Assembly: GCF_002591895.1 (NCBI RefSeq)
Contig: NZ_NISX01000007.1
Span: 148,207-212,206, forward strand
Direction: 5' to 3'
Length of the DNA stretch: 64,000 bases
From: Lacimicrobium alkaliphilum
GTDB taxonomy: Bacteria; Pseudomonadota; Gammaproteobacteria; Enterobacterales; Alteromonadaceae
The notes under the pieces are model-generated. The model did not search any database and was not told the origin of the DNA. It worked only from the letters and a program-made list of their open reading frames with translations. A program made the translations under genes and the position numbers. Shown one piece after another: positions 51,910 through 60,889 of this stretch; the stretch's first letter is position 1; each line of letters starts with the position of its first letter.

Positions 51910-54762
51910 TCAGAAAGAGTAACGTACTCCCAGGCCAAAGCTGCGGCTGATTAACCAGTTGCCCAGAGTATGCAGTTCACTGTTGCCATAGCGACTCTGG
52001 TACATTTCTCCGGTGAGGTTGGTAGCATCAAACGACACAGTCAGCTCATCGGAAACATTATAGTTTAACTGGAAGTCCAGCGACTGTTGCTCATCGCGAT
52101 AGACCGCCAACGGATTAGCGAAAGACGCCGCCTCGTTATTATTCAGGAAGTCCGAGCGCCATACATAAGCCAGTCGCGCATCAAACTCTTCACGATCGTA
52201 CACCAGCGTCAGGTTGTAGGAGCGGTCCGAGACACCGAAGATATCGGTGGTATCGGTGCCGATAATCTCGCCGCGGTCATTCAGTTCAGGAATGGTCTGT
52301 TCCGAATCCAGGTAGGTATATGCTGCCTGAATACCCAGACCGTCCAGCGCACCGGGCAGATTTTCCGGGAAGTAGTTCAGACCAAACTCAATCCCTCTGA
52401 GCTCACCATCGGATGCATTATCAGGCTGCGACAGGATAAAGGTGTCCGTGTTGTAACCTTCAATATCACGGGTGATCTGATTACGGAACGGAATCACCAG
52501 CCCTTCAATATCTCGCTGGAACAACGTCAGATAGGTGGCACTGGACTCACCGAAATACCACTCCAGAGACAAATCCAGATTAGCTGAGGTAGTTGGCATC
52601 AGATCCGCATTACCGCCATTAGCCGTACCATAGCCGATACCGGTAATATCGTCGTTATACAAAATGGTAGGGTTTAAATCGCCAAAGTTGGGCATACGCA
52701 GGGTTTCGCCGTAAGCAAAGCGCAACAACCAGTCATCGTTCAGGTGATAGCGCAACGACAACGCCGGTAACAACTCATTGGTGGTGGTAGACCCCTGAGT
52801 TCGGGTCTGCTCTACCTGATCCACAAATTCGGTATCGGTTTCTACCCGTACATAACGCGCGCCCACCTGACCATCGAGTACCTTGCCGGCAATCTCGGTT
52901 TCAAAATCCGCAGTAAAATAGACCGCCGTGTTCAGTTCCTGAATATTGAATTCCTCTAGCAGCGGATCTGCAGAGTCCAGCTTGTAAAGGCCAAGGAACT
53001 GATCGCGATTCTGCATCAGATAAGGGCCACTTGCTACCGCCCAACTGCGCGGTGCCTCGGCTTCACCGTCGAGGAAACCCTCATTGATATGGGCAATACC
53101 GTCACCCGTATAGCTGGAGAACTGACAATTGGCCAGATCAAAGTTAGCATCTTCAGGTGCATCGGTAGTGTTCACATCAACGCAGGGAGCAGCATTTTGT
53201 TCGCGCATATATTCGGTAGAATCGCGATCGTCATAGCGCACACCAAAGGCAAGCTTCTGGAAAAATCCGCCGTCAGTCAGATATTCTCCGTCTGCAGTAA
53301 AAGTCAAGGCAGAGCCTTCATTGCGCTCACCGCTGTCATACATCTCAGCCATCGAAGAGCGGGTTAAATCGGTAAGGTCGCTCTCATCCACATCCGGCGT
53401 CTCCGGATTATCGGCAAACACAATACCAGGGTCGTTGCTAAAATCTGCTTCCACCTGATAGCGCCCGGCGTTAGAACGCATGGCAATAAAGGAAGATTCA
53501 AACTCACTCTTCTGATACACCAGCTCAGATTTCAGGCTCAGGGCATCGCTCAGTTCCCAGTCACCGCCCAGCGCATACATATAGGAATCAGTCTTACCGG
53601 TAGAATAGTCGCCGCTGCCAAAGGTAAAAGGATTACGCACCGTGCGGCTCTTAATCACATTAGTACCTTCATAAAGTTCAAAAGTATCGGCAATATTGCC
53701 CAGCTCACCTAATGAGCCCCACCAGTCCACAAAAGCGAAATTCAGCGAGTTAAAGCTTTCATTACGAAAACCGTTGTACATGGCTTCGAAAGTATATTCA
53801 GAGCGGCTGTTCGGGGAATACTGCAAGGCCAGATTGGCCGCCGGGCGCTCACGCTTGCCGGTAAAATCAGACATAAACATGGCATCGCGTGCCAGATAAT
53901 ATTCAGTGGGTTCACCGTTAATATCAATAGTGGATCCCGGTGCTGTGGGTAGGCCGCGATCCAGTCCCGGTGTCCAGATAGGGCTTTCTGCGACACGGCC
54001 ATCATCATTGAAAACCCTTTCCAGAGGCATCCAGCCGTCAGGCTGGTTCTCGGTCATAAACACCACTTGCGCGCCTGGCGTAAGGGACTGACTACGATAC
54101 TGGGTTTCAGCATAAGACACATTTAATAACGCGCCAAATTCGCCGCCACCATCGAGCTCCCAACGGTTACTAGCCAGGGCACTGACAACAGGGTTAGTCT
54201 TTTCGGCTTCCTCCAGATAACTTCCTTTGGCGGAAACAGAAAAACGCTCGCCATCAAAATCAAAGGGGCGGAAGGTATGGACATCAATTTGCCCGGCAAT
54301 GCCGTTTTCAAACTGGCTTGCTGAGCGGTTCTTGATCACATCAATTTGTGATACCAGCGTCGAAGGGATATCGGCTAATGCCAGTGCCCTGCCTGAAGCT
54401 GTAAAAATAGTACGGCCATTTACCGTGGTACTCACATCCGTCAGGCCCCTGATAGTAACCACATTGGTCTCGCCATCGGCACGATCGGTAACCTGTACAC
54501 CAGCAACCCGCTGCAACGACTCAACCACATTGTTATCTGGCAGCTTGCCAATATCTTCTGCAACAATAGAGTCGATGACTTCTTTACTGAATCGTTTAAC
54601 ATTCAGAGCCTTATTCAGACTGGCTCTGATACCTGAGACTTCAATCACCTCCACATTCTGAGAGGATGAAGCATCATTGGAATTTGTGGTTTCCTGTGCA
54701 CTCAGGGTGCCGCTGGACAGCGCCAGCACGACGGCAGTGGCTATTTGTGTGTGTCTAAACAT
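51910..54762 (-). CDS. TonB-dependent receptor of the arabinan locus
   Basis: 950 residues. A signal peptide ends at LSAQ. The plug shows 'VIEVSGIRASLNKALNVKRF', 'VAEDIGKLPDNNVVESLQRV' and 'TVNGRTIFTASGRALALADI', typical of the Caulobacter/Xanthomonas-type sugar receptors. The barrel ends 'SFGLGVRYSF' with a terminal Phe. It should carry arabino-oligosaccharides across the outer membrane using TonB. An operator-like palindrome at 54897 lies upstream. It has its own terminator. Confidence 0.93.
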   Translation of the reverse strand: MFRHTQIATAVVLALSSGTLSAQETTNSNDASSSQNVEVIEVSGIRASLNKALNVKRFSKEVIDSIVAEDIGKLPDNNVVESLQRVAGVQVTDRADGETNVVTIRGLTDVSTTVNGRTIFTASGRALALADIPSTLVSQIDVIKNRSASQFENGIAGQIDVHTFRPFDFDGERFSVSAKGSYLEEAEKTNPVVSALASNRWELDGGGEFGALLNVSYAETQYRSQSLTPGAQVVFMTENQPDGWMPLERVFNDDGRVAESPIWTPGLDRGLPTAPGSTIDINGEPTEYYLARDAMFMSDFTGKRERPAANLALQYSPNSRSEYTFEAMYNGFRNESFNSLNFAFVDWWGSLGELGNIADTFELYEGTNVIKSRTVRNPFTFGSGDYSTGKTDSYMYALGGDWELSDALSLKSELVYQKSEFESSFIAMRSNAGRYQVEADFSNDPGIVFADNPETPDVDESDLTDLTRSSMAEMYDSGERNEGSALTFTADGEYLTDGGFFQKLAFGVRYDDRDSTEYMREQNAAPCVDVNTTDAPEDANFDLANCQFSSYTGDGIAHINEGFLDGEAEAPRSWAVASGPYLMQNRDQFLGLYKLDSADPLLEEFNIQELNTAVYFTADFETEIAGKVLDGQVGARYVRVETDTEFVDQVEQTRTQGSTTTNELLPALSLRYHLNDDWLLRFAYGETLRMPNFGDLNPTILYNDDITGIGYGTANGGNADLMPTTSANLDLSLEWYFGESSATYLTLFQRDIEGLVIPFRNQITRDIEGYNTDTFILSQPDNASDGELRGIEFGLNYFPENLPGALDGLGIQAAYTYLDSEQTIPELNDRGEIIGTDTTDIFGVSDRSYNLTLVYDREEFDARLAYVWRSDFLNNNEAASFANPLAVYRDEQQSLDFQLNYNVSDELTVSFDATNLTGEMYQSRYGNSELHTLGNWLISRSFGLGVRYSF

Positions 54763-55176
54763 GTGTCGTGTTCTCCGGGTTATGTTTTTAGTATCCCTGA
54801 CTTTTCCGGGCCAGGCTATTCAACGTGCTTGCTTTGTCACATCTGATACACAATGCGCAGACCATCAGATGTAAAAACAATGTTACTTAACCATCATATT
54901 ATTGTATTATAATTGTTGTCGCAAGAGGAAAGATTAAAACATTTTATTCTGTTGTTGGTATCTGAGAGCAAAGAAAGAACCGGGGTAACCTGTCAGAGGC
55001 ACTTATGGCAGTGCATTTAACAGCGGGTGGACTAAGCGGAATGCCGCTTCTCAGCCCCGCGCATCACTAGCAGGTTAACCAATCCTTTACAACAAATTGG
55101 ACTTGAGCCTTGCTTTTATATCATACAATAATATATAAATGCCCGGCAACGTATCTTAAAATGAAAAGGTGAAACC
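54763..55176. other. Divergent control region of TonB receptor and GH43 genes
   Basis: This 414-bp gap holds an operator at 54897 on the receptor side and a half-site TACAATAATA at 55124-55133 on the GH43 side. Both are in AT-rich promoter-like DNA. A short inverted word GCGGAATGCCGC lies near 55038. No small gene was recognised. Confidence 0.5.
54897..54917. promoter_or_regulatory. Likely GntR/FCD operator upstream of the TonB receptor
   Basis: TATTATTGTA-T-TATAATTGTT. The left arm is identical to the best site at 56287; the right arm matches its complement at 7 of 10 places. Confidence 0.6.
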
Positions 55177-56130
55177 ATGAAAAAGTCCTTGCTGGTGGCA
55201 CTCACTGCCACCTTATCGTTCAGCCAGCCAGCTCTGGCCAAGAACCCCCTGTTCGAGCACGTATTTACTGCGGACCCGGCAGCACTGGTCCACGACGATA
55301 CTGTCTACCTTTATACGGGCCACGATGAAGCACCCAATAATGATGTGTTTTTCGAAATGCACGACTGGCTGGTGTTCTCTTCCAAAGATATGAAGAACTG
55401 GACAGAGCATGGGCCGATCATGAAAGCGACCGATTTTAAGTGGGCCAAGGGCGAGGCCTGGGCATCCCATATGGTAGAAAAAGACGGTAAGTTCTACTTC
55501 TATACTACGGTCAGGCATGATGACACCAAGCCCGGCTTTGCCGTTGTGGTAGCGGTATCAGACTCGCCCACAGGCCCCTTTAAAGATGCCATCGGTAAGG
55601 CCCTGATTACCAATGATATGACCACTCAGACCGACAATGACTGGGATGATATCGATCCGGCTATCTATATTGAAGAGAATGGCGATGCCTACATTTTCTT
55701 TGGCAATCTGGTACCCAAATACGCCAAACTCAAAGACAATATGATTGAGCTGGATGGCCCCATTAAGGTGATAGACATTCCTGACTTCACCGAAGCCCTG
55801 TGGGTTCATAAGAAGGGCAAGTATTACTACCTTTCCTACGCCTGTGAATTCCCCGAGAAGATCTGCTATGCCATGAGCGAGAGTATTCATGGCCCCTGGA
55901 AGTACCAGGGAATTCTGAACGAAATTGCCGGAAACTCGGAAACCAATCACCAGTCAATTATCGAGTTTAAAGGAAAGTCTTACTTTATCTATCACACTGG
56001 TGCCATACCGGCCCGTAAAGGCGAGCCCAGCGGCGGTCGTTTCCGCCGCTCGGTAGCAATAGACCGGCTTTATTATAACGAAGACGGTACCCTGAAGCGG
56101 GTGATTATGACCACTGAAGGTATCCGGTAA
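55177..56130 (+). CDS. Secreted GH43 xylosidase/arabinofuranosidase-type enzyme
   Basis: 317 residues with a signal peptide ending at ALAK. The GH43 acids are in 'HVFTADPAALVHDDTVYLYT' (base), 'DDIDPAIYIEENGDAYIFFG' (second Asp) and 'PDFTEALWVHKKGKYYYLSY' (acid). The general plan 'FKWAKGEAWASHMVEKDGKF' and 'NEIAGNSETNHQSIIEFKG' is that of the bifunctional beta-xylosidase/alpha-L-arabinofuranosidase branch, different from the other GH43 genes here. It probably trims short oligosaccharides in the periplasm. The half-operator at 55124 is about 45 bp upstream. Confidence 0.9.
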   Translation: MKKSLLVALTATLSFSQPALAKNPLFEHVFTADPAALVHDDTVYLYTGHDEAPNNDVFFEMHDWLVFSSKDMKNWTEHGPIMKATDFKWAKGEAWASHMVEKDGKFYFYTTVRHDDTKPGFAVVVAVSDSPTGPFKDAIGKALITNDMTTQTDNDWDDIDPAIYIEENGDAYIFFGNLVPKYAKLKDNMIELDGPIKVIDIPDFTEALWVHKKGKYYYLSYACEFPEKICYAMSESIHGPWKYQGILNEIAGNSETNHQSIIEFKGKSYFIYHTGAIPARKGEPSGGRFRRSVAIDRLYYNEDGTLKRVIMTTEGIR

Positions 56131-56286
56131 ACACCAGTATCTGAATCAGATATTGCCCCTGCGTTCAGGTATACCCCGGGTCGGCCTCCCTGCCGGCCCG
56201 TTCCACCATGCTCTGCTTAAACGTCTCCTGTAAGTCACCCCAAAACTATTAACAAAGTGTTTACACCTCAGAATCCTCTGCTATCC

Positions 56287-56307
56287 TATTATTGTATTAC
56301 AATAATA
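56287..56307. promoter_or_regulatory. Best GntR/FCD-type operator of the arabinan locus
   Basis: Perfect 10-1-10 palindrome: arm TATTATTGTA, central T, then the exact reverse complement of the arm. The core TTGTATTACAA has the GT/AC spacing expected for FCD regulators. It lies about 55 bp before the PEP-CTERM gene. Confidence 0.7.
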
Positions 56308-56359
56308 CACATAAAAATTAACATTCCCTTTAGAGCCCCTCATTGCACAGGAGAACAAC

Positions 56360-57004
56360 ATGGAACAACCAGATAGACGGGCCCCTTGCACCCGGCGCCC
56401 ACTAACAACAATGCTGCTGGTGGCGGCACTTGGCTGTAGCCAGTTTGCCAGCGCCGATCTGATGAATAGCGATTTCAGCGATGGCTTCAATGGCTGGCAG
56501 GCAGAAGTCACCAGCTATAACCTGGATACCGCCACAGACACGACCTTATCCGGCGATATTTTTGCTGATTTCAGCGATAACTTCAGCCTCAGCGGGGACG
56601 AGGTCAGTCTGAGTACCACCGCATCGGGTAATCAGGAGTTCTGGAATATTGTACTGTTTCAGGATTTTGTCGTGGACAGTCTGGATGCCGGTCAGTCACT
56701 GACGCTGTCACTGGATATCAGCAGCCAGCTTACTGATGAGCTGTTTGATTTTTCCTTCGCGCAGCTACGCAATCTGCAAACCAATGACGTACTCGACCTC
56801 TCATCAGGTGGCAGCTTCGATATCAGCACCTGGGCGGGTGTAAATGCCAGCCTCGAATTCGGTGTTCAGGACGGTGACTTTATTCTCGGTGACTCCCTGA
56901 GTTTCAGCGGTCTGTCCATTATGCAAAGCAGCACCATTCCGGAACCCGCAACCCTGTTGTTGTTTGGTCTGGGTGCTCTGGCACTGACACGCAAGCGTAA
57001 CTAA
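56360..57004 (+). CDS. PEP-CTERM sorting-domain protein
   Basis: 214 residues. AGGAG precedes the ATG. After a charged stretch a signal peptide hydrophobic core 'MLLVAALGCSQFASA' is seen. The mature start 'NSDFSDGFNGWQAEV' recalls the opening of carbohydrate-binding jelly-roll modules, and the body is beta-rich and Asp/Ser-rich. The C-terminus is a clear PEP-CTERM signal: IPEPATLLLFGLGALAL followed by TRKR. Exosortase would process it for surface display. It lies 74 bp before the modular GH43 gene in the same direction and after the best operator, so it probably takes part in arabinan binding at the cell surface. Confidence 0.88.
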   Translation: MEQPDRRAPCTRRPLTTMLLVAALGCSQFASADLMNSDFSDGFNGWQAEVTSYNLDTATDTTLSGDIFADFSDNFSLSGDEVSLSTTASGNQEFWNIVLFQDFVVDSLDAGQSLTLSLDISSQLTDELFDFSFAQLRNLQTNDVLDLSSGGSFDISTWAGVNASLEFGVQDGDFILGDSLSFSGLSIMQSSTIPEPATLLLFGLGALALTRKRN

Positions 57005-57078
57005 ACACCCCTAATCATCTTAAATCAGGTGCGCTAATTAAGCGGTATAGGGCCCCTTTACTAACAGGAGGATGAACC

Positions 57079-60000
57079 ATGCATGGTTCGATCTGTAAAC
57101 CGACTCAGAAATATACTTTGCCCGGCCTGGTACGGGTGCTGGCCATCGCCAGTCTTGGATTTTGCAGCCACGCCCTGGCCGGCTGGCAAGCCGTTGAATC
57201 TGCAACCGTTGAGCAGGAAAACCGCGTCTATGTGCGTGGTCAGGGTTACTATACCGACAACAGTATCCACAGTGGTGATGCGCCACTTGAGAGTGAGACC
57301 TATCGGGTCGTCATTACCCAGTCCACTCATACAATTACCAACGCTTCAGGTACCAATGAGCAGGGACAGCCCTATCTGGAAGTGGATAATCTGAGCGACA
57401 ATATAAGAATCTGGTTTGCCAATGGTCGCGGCAGCTTTGGTTACAGCGCCGAGCTGCAACAACAGACGTCAGGCAGTATGCCAGAGCTCAGCGAACCCCC
57501 GGTTTACAATAACGCCACCGTCCATGACCCTTCTGTGGTTCAGGATGAAAACGGCACCTTTTATGTGTTCGGCTCGCATCTGGCGGCGGCCAAAAGCGAC
57601 GATCTGATGAGCTGGGAACTGATCGCCACCGATGTCACCGATGACAACCCGTTGTTTGATACCTATGCCACTGAAGCGGCAGAGGGCATCGCCTGGAGTG
57701 GCGGCACTATTGGTTCATGGGCCGCCGATGTGATTCGCCTGGCCGATGGCAAATACTATTTTTACTACAATCACTGCGCCTCACCGGACACCGGATTATG
57801 CGATGCCTCCCGCTCCTACATGGGTGTCGCGGTATCGGATGATGTCGAAGGACCCTATCAGGATCTGGGCCTGTTCCTGCGCTCCGGTCATGTGGGCGAC
57901 GAAAACCCCGGTATCGACGGTAATCCATACAATGGCAATATTCACCCCAATGCCATCGACCCCGATGTATTTTTTGATAAGGAAGGCCGTCTGTGGATGG
58001 TATATGGCTCATATTCCGGTGGTATCTGGATTATGGAAATGGATCCACAATCAGGCTTTCCTCTAGACGGTCAGGGCTATGGCACCAAACTGATGGGTGG
58101 ATACTACAGCGCCATCGAAGGCCCCTACATGCTCTACAGCCCTGAGTCTGACTATTATTATCTGTTCACGTCCTTCGGTGGTTACGAGCAAAATGACGGC
58201 TACAATATGCGCATTGCCCGCTCCCGCAATCCAGACGGCCCCTTTGTGGACGCTCAGGGTCTGGATATGATTGGCGCCTCCGGCGGCTGGGGCAGCATCG
58301 AACCTTATGGCGTCAAAATCATGGGCGGCCATCTGTTTAAAGCCCGGCCCGGCGATCCCGGAACCGATCATGGTTATATGGCGCCCGGTCACAACTCAGC
58401 CTACTACGACGAACAAAGCGGCCGCCATTTTGTGATCTTTCATACCCGCTTCCCCGAAGGCGGCGAAGGTCATCAGATTCGTGTTCACGAGCTCTTTGTA
58501 AACGCCGATGGCTGGCTGGTCGCCTCGCCGCATCGCTATGCACCCATAGAAGGTGAGAATGTCGTCAGCGAAAGCGATGCTCTGGGTGTGTATCAGTTCA
58601 TCAACCATGAAAAAGACATAAACCGCGCAGCCAAAGTGTCCTCTTATCTGGCCCTGGAAGCAGAAGGCCAGATTGGTGGCGATTTCAGCGGCAGCTATGT
58701 GTTAGGTCATGACAACGAGATTGTTATGAATATTGATGGCCTCGGCAGCTTCGACGGTGTGTTGCTGTGGCAATGGAACGACAACATTCAGCAACTGGTG
58801 CCCAGTTTCAGTGCCATAGACACAGACGGTCAGTCAGTCTGGGGCAGTCGTCTGCCACCCGCTGATACACAAGAAACCCTAAACAACATCGGCAGCAGCC
58901 TGACACTGCCCGAGGCCAGTATCAGCGACCTGGAACTGCCGACACTCGGCAGCCGCGGCGCCAGCATTAGCTGGCAATCCGATAATACTGATGTGATCAG
59001 CACCGATGGCCATGTCACCCGCCCGAATACCGGCGAGCCCGATGCCACAGTAACCCTGACCGCCACAGTTGAGCTGGATGGCCAGTTGCTGACAAAAGAG
59101 TTCACCATTACCGTTGAAGCCAGAAAGCCCTTTAACCGTATCGCCCGCTATAGCTTCGAGCAGGATCTGAGCGATGACGCAGGTTATCAGGCCGATGGCA
59201 GTGTTACCGGTACCACACCGGACACCACCGACGGGCAGATTGACTACGCATCCGGCCAGTTTGGCGATGCGCTGTGGCTGAACGGTAGCAGCGGTGTGCG
59301 CTTACCCGACGGACTGATCGACAACAACGCCTATACCGTGTCACTGTGGCTGAATCCCACTCAGCTGACCCAGTTCACCCCGGCTTTTTTCGGTGCCGCT
59401 ACGCCGGAGAACTGGTTGTCACTGGTGCCCTGGAGCTGGGATGACAACACCATGTTGTGGAGCGGCAGCCAGGTCTGGTACGACGCGACAACAGGTGAGC
59501 AAATCCCCGCCGACAGCTGGAGCCATGTGGCCTTCGCAGTAGACAACGGCAATATCCGTGTCTACATCGATGGTGAGCAGAAGTTCAGTGGCAATAACTT
59601 TGCCGACCTGTTCAGTGGCCAGTCTGCAGTGTTCACATTAGGTGTTAATTACTGGGATATTCCCTTTAATGGCCTGATTGACGAGCTGAGTCTGTATGAA
59701 GGTGCGCTCAGTGCAGAAGAAATCCGCGCCCTGGATATAGACCGCCTGCCCACAGACCAATTGCTGCAATCGGCAGTAAGTTTACTGGACCTGGGCGAGC
59801 TGGACTCTGTTCGCCAGGATCTGAGCCTGCCGCAAACCGGTGCCTATGCCTCGGTGATCCAGTGGCAGTCTTCCAATCCGGCTGTACTCAGTGCCAGCGG
59901 CGAAGTAAACCGCCCTGCCTCTCATGAGCAGGACGCCATCGTTATCCTCACTGCCAGCCTGACTCTGGATGGTTTTCAGGCCAGCCGTGAGTTTCAGGTA

Positions 60001-60654
60001 ACAGTGCGTTCACTGGCGCCACCGGCACCGGTGGCAGAGTTTAACTTTGATGTTAATGATCTGAGTGAAGCGGGCGGTAACTTTGCCCCCGGTCAGAGCA
60101 CCGGCCCCAGGCTGGATCAAGCCGGTGGCAACCTCAGTTTTGCACCTGGAGTAACCGGCTCTGCATTGCAACTGGATGGCAACTCAGGCGTGAAGCTGCC
60201 GGATAACCTGATTATCGGCAGCCAGTACAGTTTTGCCCTGTGGCTGAACCCCAGTCAGTTGACGCAGTTTACCCCGGCCTTTTTCGGTGCCGCATCACCG
60301 GACAGCTGGCTCAGTGTGGTACCTATGGGTAACCCCGCTGTCAGTCAGAACACCATGCTATGGTCAGGTACCAACTGGTACGACGCAGGAATGGGTACAC
60401 AGATCCCTGTGGGCAGTTGGTCGCATATTGCCGTGGTGGCAAATAACGGCGCCCTGCAGATATACCTCAACGGTCAGCAGGTATTCAGCGGTACAGGGTT
60501 CCCCGATGTATTCGCCTCACCGGGCAATGAGTTCGGTCTGGGTGTCAACTTCTGGGATACCCCCTACCAGGGACTGCTGGATGAAGTACGCTTCTACGCC
60601 GAAGCCATCACCGCCGATGAAGTGCAGCAGCTTTATCTGAGCAGCCAGCCTTAA
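57079..60654 (+). CDS. Large modular GH43 enzyme with two LamG modules
   Basis: 1191 residues, AGGAGG before the ATG. Order: signal peptide to about 35; N-terminal beta domain 36-140; GH43 propeller about 145-460 with base Asp in 'ATVHDPSVVQDENG' (near 150), second Asp in 'NAIDPDVFFDKEG' (near 291) and acid Glu in 'SAIEGPYMLYSPE' (near 344); a beta domain to about 590; an Ig-like (atrophied Big type) domain about 600-680; LamG about 690-885; a second Ig-like domain about 895-980; LamG about 985-1190. The repeated halves share 'LNPxQLTQFTPAFFGAA'. It is probably a secreted arabinanase that uses the LamG modules to hold the polysaccharide. Confidence 0.9.
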   Translation: MHGSICKPTQKYTLPGLVRVLAIASLGFCSHALAGWQAVESATVEQENRVYVRGQGYYTDNSIHSGDAPLESETYRVVITQSTHTITNASGTNEQGQPYLEVDNLSDNIRIWFANGRGSFGYSAELQQQTSGSMPELSEPPVYNNATVHDPSVVQDENGTFYVFGSHLAAAKSDDLMSWELIATDVTDDNPLFDTYATEAAEGIAWSGGTIGSWAADVIRLADGKYYFYYNHCASPDTGLCDASRSYMGVAVSDDVEGPYQDLGLFLRSGHVGDENPGIDGNPYNGNIHPNAIDPDVFFDKEGRLWMVYGSYSGGIWIMEMDPQSGFPLDGQGYGTKLMGGYYSAIEGPYMLYSPESDYYYLFTSFGGYEQNDGYNMRIARSRNPDGPFVDAQGLDMIGASGGWGSIEPYGVKIMGGHLFKARPGDPGTDHGYMAPGHNSAYYDEQSGRHFVIFHTRFPEGGEGHQIRVHELFVNADGWLVASPHRYAPIEGENVVSESDALGVYQFINHEKDINRAAKVSSYLALEAEGQIGGDFSGSYVLGHDNEIVMNIDGLGSFDGVLLWQWNDNIQQLVPSFSAIDTDGQSVWGSRLPPADTQETLNNIGSSLTLPEASISDLELPTLGSRGASISWQSDNTDVISTDGHVTRPNTGEPDATVTLTATVELDGQLLTKEFTITVEARKPFNRIARYSFEQDLSDDAGYQADGSVTGTTPDTTDGQIDYASGQFGDALWLNGSSGVRLPDGLIDNNAYTVSLWLNPTQLTQFTPAFFGAATPENWLSLVPWSWDDNTMLWSGSQVWYDATTGEQIPADSWSHVAFAVDNGNIRVYIDGEQKFSGNNFADLFSGQSAVFTLGVNYWDIPFNGLIDELSLYEGALSAEEIRALDIDRLPTDQLLQSAVSLLDLGELDSVRQDLSLPQTGAYASVIQWQSSNPAVLSASGEVNRPASHEQDAIVILTASLTLDGFQASREFQVTVRSLAPPAPVAEFNFDVNDLSEAGGNFAPGQSTGPRLDQAGGNLSFAPGVTGSALQLDGNSGVKLPDNLIIGSQYSFALWLNPSQLTQFTPAFFGAASPDSWLSVVPMGNPAVSQNTMLWSGTNWYDAGMGTQIPVGSWSHIAVVANNGALQIYLNGQQVFSGTGFPDVFASPGNEFGLGVNFWDTPYQGLLDEVRFYAEAITADEVQQLYLSSQP

Positions 60655-60677
60655 ACCGGCGGTTGTGTTAAACAGAT

Positions 60678-60704
60678 TGCCGGCCTCATGGCCGGCATTT
60701 TTTT
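60678..60704 (+). terminator. Rho-independent terminator
   Basis: TGCCGGCC-TCAT-GGCCGGCA followed by a T-run, 24 bp after the modular GH43 stop. Confidence 0.93.
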
Positions 60705-60889
60705 AAGGAAACCGGTGGTGGCGTTGTGATTTTTAGTAAGTCGCTATCCATCCTGTAGCACTTACAGGCACTATCACTGGTTTACTGAACCTGGTTATCA
60801 GATTGTTGGCCAGGGTTTACAGATGTCACGGGCGCCAAGCCTTGTGGCTGAAAATGGCCTGACAAAGTAATTCGACACAGGAGAGCACT

